DNA of 64,000 nt from Deroplatys truncata (taxonomy: Eukaryota > Arthropoda > Insecta > Mantodea > Mantidae), in assembly GCA_030765065.1 (NCBI GenBank), contig CM060977.1:93699795-93763794 (forward strand). The letters run 5' to 3'. The position numbers and the translations under genes were made by a program. The notes below the pieces were generated by a model that searched no databases, was not told the origin of the DNA, and was given only the letters and a program-made list of their open reading frames with translations. The stretch's first letter is position 1; each line of letters opens with the position of its first letter. Below, one piece after another: positions 55,025-64,000 of the stretch.

Positions 55025-55526
55025 ATGTGGGTGTGGGTGTGTGTCCACGAACAGCATGACTCAAAAGCAAAAGGTTGGTTAAAAACCGAACTCAATGTTT
55101 AAGTTCAATTTTTTCCAAGAATGCGACACAGAGATTTTAAAGAAAATCTACCACTCCAAATTATCCTTTACATTGGACATTTTTCGAGATTTTTTATTCT
55201 TTCTAATGTGGCTCTAAGGATTGTGATTAAAATACATATATTTAAGCTATTTAATGATAAATAGAATGTATATATTTTGTTTTCTAGGAATAGTCTGTAA
55301 ATTAGTCTTTGTCAATGACTTTTGATAATTAGTAAATCGTAAGTGAGAGACAAAATATTTGTGCACAACAACTGTAGATCTTGCTAAAGCACAAAATTTA
55401 TATCAAATAACATTTTTATTTTATGTCAAATGACATTTATATTTTACCTATTTTGAAATTTTCTTTATTATTAGTTTGAATTTTCAAACACTTTATACTT
55501 CTCTCAACTGCAAATAGCTATTATTT

Positions 55527-55573
55527 TTCTTTCTTCTTTCTTTCTTTCTTTCTTTTTTTCTTTCTTTCTTTCT
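55527..55573 (+). repeat. (TTTC)n microsatellite
   Basis: Imperfect TTTC/TTCT tetranucleotide run. It interrupts the G sequence at the CAAATGGGAATTCGTTATTC block. Confidence 0.85.
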
Positions 55574-55604
55574 CGTGTTCATACAAAGATAACATAATTT
55601 CAAA

Positions 55605-56100
55605 TCTATAACATCTGTGGCTCGCATTTGGAAGTCGTGGGTTCGATTCCTCTGGCCGAACCTTCCTGTCGCATGGGTTTTTTCGGGGGGGTTTCCCGGG
55701 TTTGCCAGGCGAATGCTGGGATTCATATTCCGGAATTTCCGAACCTCCATTTCATCTCCATTCTCATTTCCCTTCATCTTTCATGCGTTGGTCTCTTTCA
55801 GATTGGAAGTGCTGGCTATGGTGTTTCGGTGTAGTGTGGTAGGGGAAAAGATTCTTTTTGTGACTTTCTCCGTCCCCCGGCTTTCGGAGTATCCTAACTT
55901 CCTTGAGGGGCATTGGACCCCTGTGTGATGGTGGGATCACCGTCTGGCTGTCGTCTGACGGGAGTCTCTATCTGAAAATTTAGGGACCCTGCCATTCCTG
56001 TGCAGTCAGTCCTGGTTCTAGGCGCCCAGTGTCTCCTCTAGCCTCATCCTTCCTCAAGGAGACGCTTGTGGATCCGTACCGAGACCTCTCCGTAGCCAAC
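55605..56100 (+). repeat. Long SINE S2 inserted in G element
   Basis: TGTGGCTCGCATTTGGAAG, GGGTTCGATTCCTC (box B), CCAGGCGAATGCTGGG, TTTCAGATTGGAAGTGCTGG, GTGTAGTGTGGTAGGGG, CCCGGCTTTCGGAG, TTTAGGGACCCTGCCATTCC and GTGCAGTCAGTCCTGGTTC. Order and spacing match 57480-58040. The A-box half is truncated. Confidence 0.75.
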
Positions 56101-56311
56101 CAATCCAAAGCTATCACATAGCGATCAGCTTTGAGGGATTTGGCTATCATTTTAGCTTAATATGTTCTGGTTATACTTACAACGAATTGTGCAAATCAGT
56201 GATGAAGGTTAATCGGTATGAACATGATATAGATGCAAAATAAGCTTTGTAACAATAATTTGTAGAAATGTGAGTAGAGAAAGTCATGTGAGTGCAACAC
56301 ATATTTTATAG

Positions 56312-57235
56312 CAAAAGCTCCAAATGCCTGCGTCTCAAATCCAAATCCAAAGCGAAAACTCGGTTAAATACCAAACTTGATATTTAAGTTCAGCATCTTT
56401 AAAAGATGTGACGTAAGTATTTTCAAGAAAATCTTCCCCATCCTGAACAACCCTTTACATGGAAAAAATTTTGAAATGTGGGATTATCTTAAAACTGGCT
56501 CTAATGATTTTGATTAATATACTCTGTTTGAAATATTTTCATGACAAATGAAATATATATTTTGATCTTACTGAGAAGAGCCCCTCAAGTCTTCCTCATT
56601 ATGAATGAAGTTTGTATATTTGGTAAACTCTAAAAGATTGGACAAAGTTTTGCTATACAAGAAATGCAGACCCCGTTATACATATATTTCATGAGATTAA
56701 CTATTTTTCAGATATAGTTTGTTATTGGTTTGAATACTTTTTGTAACTGAGAAGTCGCTATTCGTTTTGTTTTTGTCGCGGTCATACAAACTGCATGAAA
56801 TTTCAAAGTATCACGCAGTGACATGCCTTTTGAAAATGTGACTATCGCTTTATCTACGTATACTACAATGAAATGTGTAAATGTGAGCTTTTTCTTTTAG
56901 TATTTAATTAAAGTCCTTTAACCGGGTAGGCCATTACGGACAGTGAATGAACCAAATGGTTAAAATAATGCTCAAATGGGCCCGAGGTCCCTAGAAATTA
57001 GGATAAAAGGATAAATGGAAACCCTGGAAAAAACTTTACCCGGGTATTTCACTTTAACCAAGATTCTAACTCGGAACCTCTTGAATGTGAGGCATTCCCC
57101 CACACCACAGAGATGGGCTAAATGTGATTTGCAAGTTTATCTGGAATATAAGAAGTAGACAGAAAAATGAGATTTAGAAAAAAGGATTTGTAGAATGGTG
57201 AGAAGGATGCAAGTTATGTGAATGCAACACGTTAG
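56312..57235 (-). mobile_element. G element interrupted by SINE S3
   Basis: Minus copy from AAAACTCGGTTAAATACCAAAC through CCCTTTACATGG and AAACTCTAAAAGATTGG to GCAAGTTATGTGAATGCAACACG. The SINE at 56936-57124 lies near its 5' end. The 3' quarter is missing. Confidence 0.75.
56936..57124 (-). repeat. tRNA-derived SINE, family S3
   Basis: On the minus strand: ATCTCTGTGGTGTGGGGGAATG, CACATTCAAGAGGTTCCGAG, TTAGAATCTTGG (decayed box B), TTTTTCCAGGGTTTCCATTTATCC and GGGCCCATTTGAGC. It matches the copy at 27378-27550 in order. Confidence 0.65.
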
Positions 57236-57239
57236 TTTG

Positions 57240-57388
57240 TTCTTGTGGTAATGAAATGAGCGTGGAGTTTCAAAGGCACCACATAAAAATCTGACTATCG
57301 TTTGAGCTACTGCATTCTTCTTATACTGACAACGAAGTTTGTAATGGCAGTTCATCTCAATTAACAAGAAGACTTTCACTCAAGCCTT
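57240..57388 (-). mobile_element. G element, 5' fragment
   Basis: Contains GTGGAGTTTCAAAGGCACCACATA, AATCTGACTATCGTTTGAGC, TATACTGACAACGAAG and CTCAATTAACAAGAAG, then is cut by SINE sequence. Confidence 0.6.
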
Positions 57389-57389
57389 G

Positions 57390-57480
57390 TGTAAGACAAG
57401 GTTGGAAACATAGAATCAGATTGAAAAATTCAATGCCATAGCCGAGATTTAAACTTCGGATCTTCCAGTTTACGTCCAGG
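57390..57480 (-). repeat. SINE S1 fragment
   Basis: Reverse of the S1 tail and B box: GACAAGGTTGGAAACATAGAATC, TGAAAAATTCAATGCC and GAGATTTAAACTTCGG. The A-box end is replaced by the adjoining S2 SINE. Confidence 0.7.
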
Positions 57481-58040
57481 TGGCACCGCGGTAACGCGTG
57501 CGACTCGCATTCGGGAAATCCTAGTTCGCTTCCCGGCGACCGCCCAATCTGACCCACGGGTTTTTTCGAGAGTTTTTCTGGGCCGTCAGGCGAATGCTGA
57601 TATGATTTCTCTCAGCCCCCGAATATCGTTCCATTCCTCATTCATTCATCCTTAACCCCATTAGGTCTGTTTCAGGGTTGGAAGTGTCGGTAATGGTATT
57701 TCGTGCGGCGTGGCAGAGAAAAAGGATGCTCTCTGTGGAACCTTAACCGTCTCTCGGTCTTCGGCCGGTTGCCAGGGTATACGGGGCGTTGGACCCTCTG
57801 TGTGGGGTGGGCTTTGAGGTTTACCTGCCCGACTGTCAGAGCGTCTCAATCTGGAAACTTTAGGAACCTTGTCATTGCTGTGCCGTCACTCTGGTTCCGG
57901 TTACTCGTGTCTCTCACCTCGTCCCTCCCTCCCGGGAGACCCCCCTCGAGGGGCACAAACACAATGTCCTCACTCACTGGATCGGGGTCGAGTCCGCTGC
58001 GTTACACATCCCATTCCAATCCATACCAGAGAGGAGAATC
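57480..58040 (+). repeat. Long tRNA-derived SINE, family S2, fullest copy
   Basis: Head GGTGGCACCGCGGTAACGCG (A-box side) and CTCGCATTCGGGAAATCC, then AGTTCGCTTCCCGG (B box). The body is about 450 bp of GC-rich sequence: CGTCAGGCGAATGCTG, TTTCAGGGTTGGAAGTG, CGTGCGGCGTGGCAGAG, TCTTCGGCCGGTTGCC, CTTTAGGAACCTTGTCATTGC and CTCCCGGGAGACCCCCC (a CCCGGG palindrome). Open frames on both strands are composition effects. It serves as the reference copy for the family. Confidence 0.75.
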
Positions 58041-58624
58041 ATTTTAAGAATTCAGAACGTGAATCGTAATACAAAGACTTATTTGGGTGGGGCTATCTTC
58101 AGATATGTAACTTGAAAGCAATTTAGTTTTCAGAATAGAGTGCTTTCAAATGAAAACAAAAGCACATCAACCTGTCTGCATTAACACTTTCGGGGCACCA
58201 TTTTGAAAATTTAGCTTATATGTTATCCTAACCGAATAAAACAAGCTATATAGTAACTGCATATTTTGCGCTAAACCTTGTTTCCTCGTATCTATTAACA
58301 TTTTCTCCTTTTGGATACAATACCTACATAGGTGTTTTTACTCTACGTCCACTATACGACTGGCACGGTATTTCTTCCTTTCTCTTGTGAGTGTGTGTAA
58401 GGGGAATTATGTTTCAAATAATTCTTAATTCGTTTTTAGTAATAAACGTAAATTATATCTCATTTTGAAGAAAATTTAATGTGGCACTTAATTTTATTGT
58501 GCCCAAACTGCTTCAACAGTTTGACGTTAATATTACTGTTGCTTCTTATATTTTAACACATTTACTTGAATATTATCAGAACTGAATGTGCCAACTGTAT
58601 GGAACTACACACTTACTGCTAAAC
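58041..58624. other. AT-rich stretch, no feature recognised
   Basis: Nothing was identified. Confidence 0.4.
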
Positions 58625-58890
58625 GTTGTAATAAAAATCTATGACAATTTCTGCAATAAATAATGTAGTAGGTAGAAAAATACACCTTGGTAGGAATAGT
58701 TTGTATGCCAAGTAATAAACGATAGAGCGTAGAGAAAGTTATGTGAATGTAACGCATCAGATTTCTTTGTTATGCTGTTCACAGACCAACAAGTGACGAA
58801 TAGGCACACGAATGTTTTTCTAAAATTGTTTTCTTTTTATTTATGGAGCCTTAAAAGCTCTATTTCCAGTAATATCTGGAATTTCTTAAA
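58625..58890. mobile_element. G fragments, opposite strands
   Basis: A minus-strand 5' end (GTAGTAGGTAGAAAAATACACC to CGTAGAGAAAGTTATGTGAATG and CGCATCAGATTTC, 58660-58765) is joined to a plus-strand 3' fragment (TTATGCTGTTCACAGACC to TTTCCAGTAATATCTGG, 58767-58890). Confidence 0.65.
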
Positions 58891-59194
58891 GGCGTTTAGC
58901 GCCAAAATTTACAAAACTGAGATAATTCTTTAGAAAGGTGCTTTAAGCCAAGGCCATTTTTTTCTCAAAAGCTTGTTCCTATCTTCGATTTGAAAGTAAT
59001 GGGGATACATGGCACTGGTGTTAACTGCAGCAGCCATGACCTCTTGAACAGTGTTAACTGCCACATTGTTAATGCTACTGACGAGACGGAAATTAACATT
59101 CTTAATGCTGGCGATTCTGATTTCAGCCTGGCTCATGGATTATTAGTGCAAAATCATATAAATTTGATAAAGACATTTTAGTTATATTATTTTG
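58891..59194. other. Unassigned sequence
   Basis: No feature recognised. A plus-strand 63-codon frame (58990-59181) and its minus-strand counterpart have no family resemblance. Confidence 0.35.
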
Positions 59195-59650
59195 AAAAAA
59201 TCTGATGTGTCGTGCTCACACGTCTTTCTCTACTCTTGTACAAACTATTTTTATAAACGCTTATTTTCCATCTACTTCATATTAATCCAGATAAGCATTC
59301 ATAAATTATGTTATTGCTAGTTTTCTTGTAGGTGCAAGGGGTATATGGTAGTATTTAAGCAATAGTCAAATATTTTAAGAGCTGGTTGCTATGTGGAGCA
59401 TTCCATTCTCTTTGTATTACCAGGACATAAAAAAAACGAATAATGAATTTCCATTTGAAATAAAGTATAAGTATTGTAAAGTTCAAATAAATAACAAGGA
59501 ATATCTCGGAAATAATTCACGCCACCAAAAAATGTGTATAAGAGAAATTATGTGTTTTAACGAGATCTACACTTTTTGTGTAGTGAAATTTTGTCTATCT
59601 CTTACGGTCTACCAGTTATGCAAAAGTCCTTCAGAATGAAGTACCACTTT
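59195..59650 (+). mobile_element. G-A element, 5' half
   Basis: From AAAAAATCTGATGTGTCGTGCTCACACG, CTTGTACAAACTATTTTTATAAACGC, CTCTTTGTATTACCAGGACATAAAAAAAACG and TAACGAGATCTACAC to CAGTTATGCAAAAGTCCTTCAGAATGAAG. The 3' half is missing. Confidence 0.8.
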
Positions 59651-59814
59651 TTCAGATTTGAATGTTAATTTATATGTCTTTTAGCTCGATGTTATTTATA
59701 TATGCTTAATATGGTAAATATTCCAGTAAGAATACTGTAGTTTAACATAGTTAAAACATATACTACCTACTTAAAGCTAAAAACTTATGTTTTATCATGT
59801 AATGCTTTTGAGAG
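59651..59814. other. Spacer, nothing recognised
   Basis: Short AT-rich spacer. Confidence 0.4.
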
Positions 59815-60678
59815 CTCAGTCTTCAATTTTTGGGTGAAATGCAACACTGCCAGGTAAGTGGTAGACACCTCTACCCTCTATGGTTGCTACCCCTTTACAG
59901 TTTATTAGTGGTCATACAAATTATTCTTACGAAAGTTTATTTTTCTCTTTGCTGAAATAACTATATCACACATTTCTTTAGGTTACAAAGGGAATAGCAA
60001 TATTGAAATGTTTAAGAAATGGACGTTATGTTGGCCATATTCTTCTCGTGCAATCGCGAGAAACAACTTAAAAGCGACGGGACTTGGAATGAATGAAAAC
60101 GTGTTGAACAAAGCGAACCATTAATAACGGATATATCGGAAAAGACTGATGCCACAAAAAATGTTATTTGAAATAATGTGTATGTTTTAAAGTGATCTAC
60201 ATTTTTTGTGGAGCACGTTTTCGTCGGTCGCTTAACGTCTACCAGTTATACAAGATTACACAAAAGGCCTTCCTAATGAAGGGGAATTTAAAGGCTAGTC
60301 CCAGAAAATTCAAGATATATATTTTATTTGTCATTTAAATACCTTTAATATATGATATTTTAATCAAAGTCTTGAAAACCATTTTTATAAATCGAAAATT
60401 CAATGTAAAGGGTAGTATGGCGTGTGAGGACTTTCTTTAAAATCTTCCTGTCGCATTTTTGGAAGATACTGAGCCTAAATACCATGTATTGGTATTTATC
60501 CAACTTTTCATTTGAGTTATTCTGTTCACAGACAACACACACAGAAGGCCTTTTTTTCTAATTCTTTTGGGTGGGATTCAAGTGGCCTCAAAACATATAG
60601 GTGAAATCTCGTATCGAATTTTTTGGGTGGAATGCAATAACTTTTCTGCCTACCATGCACATGTTTGAGGAAGTAAAG
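59815..60678 (+). mobile_element. G-B element with an extra 3' piece at its start
   Basis: It opens with a small 3'-end fragment (TCAATTTTTGGGTGAAATGC, 59822-59842), then a G-B copy lacking the first 35 bases (TATGGTTGCTACCCC, TTTATTAGTGGTCATACAAATTATTC). It continues through to TTTTTTGGGTGGAATGCAATAAC and a decayed hairpin end near GAGGAAGTAAAG. Confidence 0.75.
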
Positions 60679-61074
60679 CGACACAAAACTAATCACTCAT
60701 ATTGATTTTATTTATGAAAATGAACCCTGAAATAACCAGGGTTCCTTGCTTGGTAATGGCACGGTCGCTTGCGTTAATCTAAGAGAACATCTCTGTGTTA
60801 ATTTCTTAAACATTCATTTATGTCTCCGGCCAACTGCCTATGAAAGAACCAGTGCAATGCCACATTTAATTACTTTCTCACCAAATTAGCGTTAAAGCTT
60901 GTAGGGGTTTCAACTGCAGTACTAAAATAAAAAGCTAGCGTTTTGCATAGAACCGAGCATATACGCAGCTGGAAAGGGGGGGAGGAAGAAATAAAACAGC
61001 GAAAGATCCTATACTATTAAAACATTTGGACTGTGATTGTATTTGAACATGTATGAGGCCAGTGCTTTGATTTC
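60679..61074. other. Unassigned sequence
   Basis: No gene or repeat was recognised. Confidence 0.4.
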
Positions 61075-61888
61075 ATAAAAATATGTGTTACGCTTACATG
61101 ATTTTCTCTATCACTTATTAGTGGGTATACAAGTTATTGTTAAGAAAGTTTATTTCCTACCTATTTAAAATTAAACCTTTCCTATGTTACACATTTCGTT
61201 ATAGATACAAAGGGAATAGAGGTATTCGAATGTTTAAGAACTAGACGCTATACGTCAGACTTCTATACTCTTTGCATGGCATCGTCAGAAACAACTGAAA
61301 ACTGACAGGACTAATCTGAGCAATTCGAACTATTAATAAGGAATATCTCGAAAATGACTGATGTCACTAAAACGTTATTTGAAATAATTTGTGTGCTTTA
61401 AAGATACCTACATGTTTTGTAAGTAAGTTTTCGTCTATCACTTAACGTTTATTAATTGTACAAGATTAGACTAAATTCCTTCCGAATGAAGACTTCACAG
61501 GCTATTTCCAGGAAATTCAACATATACATTTTATTTGTCAGGTATATATCTTTACTGTATGTTATTTTAATCGAAATTTTTGGAGCCATTTTTTGCGGAA
61601 ATCAAAAATTTCAAAAAATATTCCATAAAAGAGTGGTTGGGGTGACGGGATTTTCTTTAAAACCTTCGCGTCTCATCTTTGAACTTAAATATCAATTTTT
61701 CTATTTGGCTTTTCCTTTTTGAGTTATGCTGCCCTGATACACACGCACATGCGGGCTTATTTCTAAAACTGTTTTCAGGGGGGTTCAGGGGTCTTAAGGA
61801 ATATATTTTCAGTGAAATATCAATTTCGAATTTCTTACAGGAATGAAATATCTTATCTACCTGCTATTACGTATAGAGGAAATAAAAA
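61075..61888 (+). mobile_element. G-B element, near full length
   Basis: From AAATATGTGTTACGCTTACATG and ATTTTCTCTATCACTTATTAGTGGG to CTACCTGCTATTACGTATAGAGG. Many substitutions; an older copy. No conserved reading frame. Confidence 0.8.
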
Positions 61889-62297
61889 TTATGTCTTTTA
61901 CACACTTGGGGGTAGAGATGAACTTCAGCCCCTCTTCTAGGGGAAGTTTTACCTTACAAATTGGTCAAAATGTTAAGTATTTGCAGCTTCTGCGTATTGA
62001 AGTCATGTGGTTTATTTCTTAGCAAATATGTGCCAGTTAGTTTTCACGATTTCTGTTTTGAACAGCTTTTTCAGTGAATGTCGTTTCCTGACATAAGTGA
62101 TCCGTTATCTCAGAAACAATTGAGGATAAATAAATCACATTCTGGGATGACAAAAAGAACCTTTATGTCCTGTTATAGTATTAATAACATGGTTGGTTGG
62201 GTTTTTTTAAAATAATTCCTAATACATTTCAAAGAAAAATGTATAATTGTGAAAAAATCCTGTTACTTTAAAACACAAAAATGTTGGAATTAATTTT
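61889..62297. other. AT-rich spacer, nothing recognised
   Basis: No feature supported. Confidence 0.4.
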
Positions 62298-62432
62298 CTT
62301 CCACACAAGACGTTGAATAAGTTTGGAAACGTAGAATCAGATGACTGAAAAATTCACTGTCATCGCCGTGATTTCAACCACAGATCTGCCGGTTTCCGTC
62401 CGGTTGTTTTACCCTTGAGCTACCATAAGTAA
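62298..62432 (-). repeat. SINE S1 (minus)
   Basis: Reverse of S1: GTTTGGAAACGTAGAATCAG and TGAAAAATTCACTGTCATCGCC, box B reverse GATTTCAACCACAG, and box A side TTGAGCTACCAT. It ends 20 bases before the STRAP-derived sequence. Confidence 0.75.
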
Positions 62433-62454
62433 GTCGCAGACATAAACGAGCAGT

Positions 62455-63206
62455 ATGGAAGTTGTCCTAAATCCGCAGGCTACAAGGGCTGCCACTGGAG
62501 CAGGAGACTTCAATGCCAAGGTGTGGCATGCAATAACAGGTGAAGAGGTACATTCGTTCCAACGTAATCATATAGTCAAGAGCGTATATTTTTCTCGTGA
62601 TAGTTCTCTTTTTGCTACTTGCAGCAACGACAAACTTGTTCGCGTTTTTGATCTCTACAAACCTGAAGCAAACCCTACCATATTTTCAGGCCACACTTCA
62701 GGAATACGACATGTAATTTTCTTCCGAGATGATACTCATCTAACGATTTATGCTGATGATCGAACTGGGATAGAACTTTTTGGAAGAAGCTAGACTTCAC
62801 TGCCATTCTAAGTAACCTGGAGATTTCAAGTGATGGAACAACACCTGTGACACATGGCAATGTTGTTAGCTTCTGGGATTCTCAAAATTTTAGGAAGAGG
62901 GAGTTTACAGCTTCAACACAGGTTAATTCCGCATCATTTCATCCTGACAATACAATTTTAATGTGGAGATACCGATCTCAATATGTATAAATTTGATTAC
63001 GCCACTGGAACTGAAATAGAATCCTTGAAGGATAATTTTGGTGCTGTACACTGTGTCCGCTTTTCGCCTGATGGTGAGCTGTATGTATCTGGATCAGAAG
63101 ATGGAACACTCCGCTTGTGGCAGGCCACTGTTGGAAAAACATATGGCCATGGAAGTGTGTAGCGGGAATCCTATTGCAGCTCCTAAAGTAGTATCTGCAA
63201 GTTAAT
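62455..63206 (+). pseudogene. STRAP: STRAP (unrip) WD40 processed pseudogene
   Basis: Derived from serine/threonine kinase receptor-associated protein, a seven-blade WD40 protein that works with the SMN complex and in TGF-beta signalling. Recognisable blocks in order: LNPQATRAATGAGDFNAKVW, FATCSNDKLVRVFDLYKPEA, SGHTSGIRHV, a damaged ADDRT segment ending in a stop at 62791-62793, SFWDSQNF, VNSASFHPDNT, a frame change, YKFDYATGTEIESL, HCVRFSPDGELYVSGSEDG and LRLWQATVGKTYG. The first 50 or so codons are absent and no intron interrupts the rest, as expected for a 5'-truncated retrocopy. At least three frame or stop lesions. No poly(A) tract was identified. Confidence 0.9.
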
Positions 63207-63810
63207 GAACAATGCTTGGTACATTAATTATCATGTTGGAAACCATGTATTTAAAAATTATTTTTCCAGAACAAAAGTTTGCTTTTACTTGGGTCATTCA
63301 AAAATTACCGTGACACTCTGAATGAAGTGAAGGATGTACGTCGAAAATTGAAATTGATATCCAAAGGTAAATGGTGCTGAATGATTGGTTATTATTACTC
63401 TACTCCATTTTTATATAAGCATTAATAAACTCTTTATTTATTCATCACAACAAGGGTTGCAAGTTAAATAGGATACATTTATTTAGGAGATAGAATACCT
63501 GTGCATAACTTTATTAACTAATATTTTTTTTTGCCATAACCATCACCATATTACTTCAGTAAGCATTGATCATATCTACCAAGTATGTGAAATCGTCAGA
63601 TTATGCTATTCTAAAATTTAGATTAACATATGGTTACATATTTGTATTAATGTTTAATAACCTTAATATTTGTGGCCCAGATGAATATGGTACATTAACA
63701 GAATCAAACACTTTTAGTGCGTACTGTCTCAGTTAATTAACAACCTCATCAACAGAGATTTATTGTCTAAAAATGTTCTTCGTTCTGTAACATAGTTTAA
63801 ATACTATTGT
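63207..63810. other. Possible 3' UTR of the STRAP copy, then AT-rich spacer
   Basis: The first 150-200 bases may be retrocopied 3' UTR; no polyadenylation end could be fixed. The rest holds nothing recognisable. Confidence 0.35.
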
Positions 63811-64000
63811 ACAGGTTGGGCGAGAAGTCGCCGTACCCCTTTGAGTATCAAATGTTATTATGCTATGTAGCTATGTTACTTTTCAATTGCTGGAATTCAT
63901 GGTTAGATGCTTTCGCAGTCGAGTTTTAATTTGTAGTCATGGCAGATGTGAGAGGTCATAGTTACTCTATTGAGGAGCGCTTAGTGACAAGTGTGTGGGT
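63811..64000 (+). mobile_element. Start of a DD(D) transposon, cut by the window edge
   Basis: ACAGGTTGGGCGAGAAGTCGCCGTACC has the look of a terminal inverted repeat preceded by T. An ATG at 63939 opens MADVRGHSYSIEERLVTSVW, the usual beginning of DUF4817-type transposases. The rest lies beyond the window, so completeness cannot be judged. Confidence 0.65.

Larger units (their letters stand above)
54517..56310 (-). mobile_element. G element with four tandem 3' ends, split by a SINE
   Basis: Minus copy. Four head-to-tail 3' terminal units occupy 54517-54975, then (GT)n (54977-55045), GAACAGCATGACTCAAAAGC, CCTTTACATTGGAC and so on to 55600. A SINE occupies about 55605-56100. The 5' part resumes at about 56105 (ACATAGCGATCAGC...) and ends GTAGAGAAAGTCATGTGAGTG and ACACAT. 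A (TTTC)n tract sits at 55527-55573. Confidence 0.8.

Overview
The window reads as gene-poor, AT-rich nuclear DNA from a large, transposon-crowded animal genome. Insect is the best guess: the Tc1/mariner, jockey-type LINE and tRNA-derived SINE families are arthropod-like, and a polyneopteran such as a cockroach or stick insect would fit, but I cannot prove the species. No intact cellular protein gene was found. The only cellular coding sequence recognised is a broken, intron-less copy of the WD40 gene STRAP near the right end. All boundaries were placed by eye and are usually good to about 10 bases.

The dominant component is one family of roughly 0.85-1.1 kb non-coding repeats, called here the G element. 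More than 25 copies or pieces in both orientations cover about one third of the window by my hand tally. Each opens with TCTGATGTGTTACAYTCACATG followed by ACTTTCTCTAC, carries a CA/GT microsatellite about three quarters of the way along, and ends in a hairpin whose last arm is GTAGAGAAAGT. There are two subfamilies: G-A starts ...CTCTACTCTTGTACAAAC, and G-B starts ...CTCTACCCCCTATC..TTATTAGTG. G-A copies have repeatedly landed inside G-B copies, always in A- or T-runs. The layout (inverted motif offset at the 5' end, 3' hairpin, internal microsatellite, insertion in A/T tracts) resembles non-autonomous helentron relatives (HINE/DINE-1 type). That assignment is inference.

Region by region: 1-1.7 kb holds a G-B piece and a SINE. 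1.69-7.89 kb is a deleted DD(D) transposon interrupted by a very young gag-only Ty3/gypsy-like LTR retrotransposon on the minus strand. 8.0-12.5 kb is a nest of G elements with a solo LTR, followed by a long SINE. 13.2-13.9 kb is a possible single-copy island. 14.15-14.97 kb is a deleted transposon. 15-17.7 kb is a large inverted pair of G-A copies. 20.5-22.4 kb is another G-A in G-B nest. 22.9-24.5 kb is a three-level nest (G-B, LINE, mariner). 28.5-31.4 kb has a Tc1-like tail and two jockey-type LINE fragments. 32.5-38.2 kb is more G nests with a SINE flanked by a 12-bp duplication. 38.4-39.6 kb is a decayed mariner. 40.4-41.5 kb is a LINE split by a SINE. 41.6-45.9 kb is G elements carrying two Tc1-like insertions. 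46.8-48.0 kb is a complete-length but dead transposon with good terminal inverted repeats. 48.9-61.9 kb is G elements and SINEs, including two local tandem amplifications inside G copies. 62.3-64 kb holds a SINE, the STRAP pseudogene and the start of another transposon.

The genes do not work together as a pathway. What can be read is a relative order of insertions: G-B first, then G-A, LINE, Tc1 and SINE insertions into it, then the mariner in the LINE. The gypsy-like element is the most recent event with a readable age.
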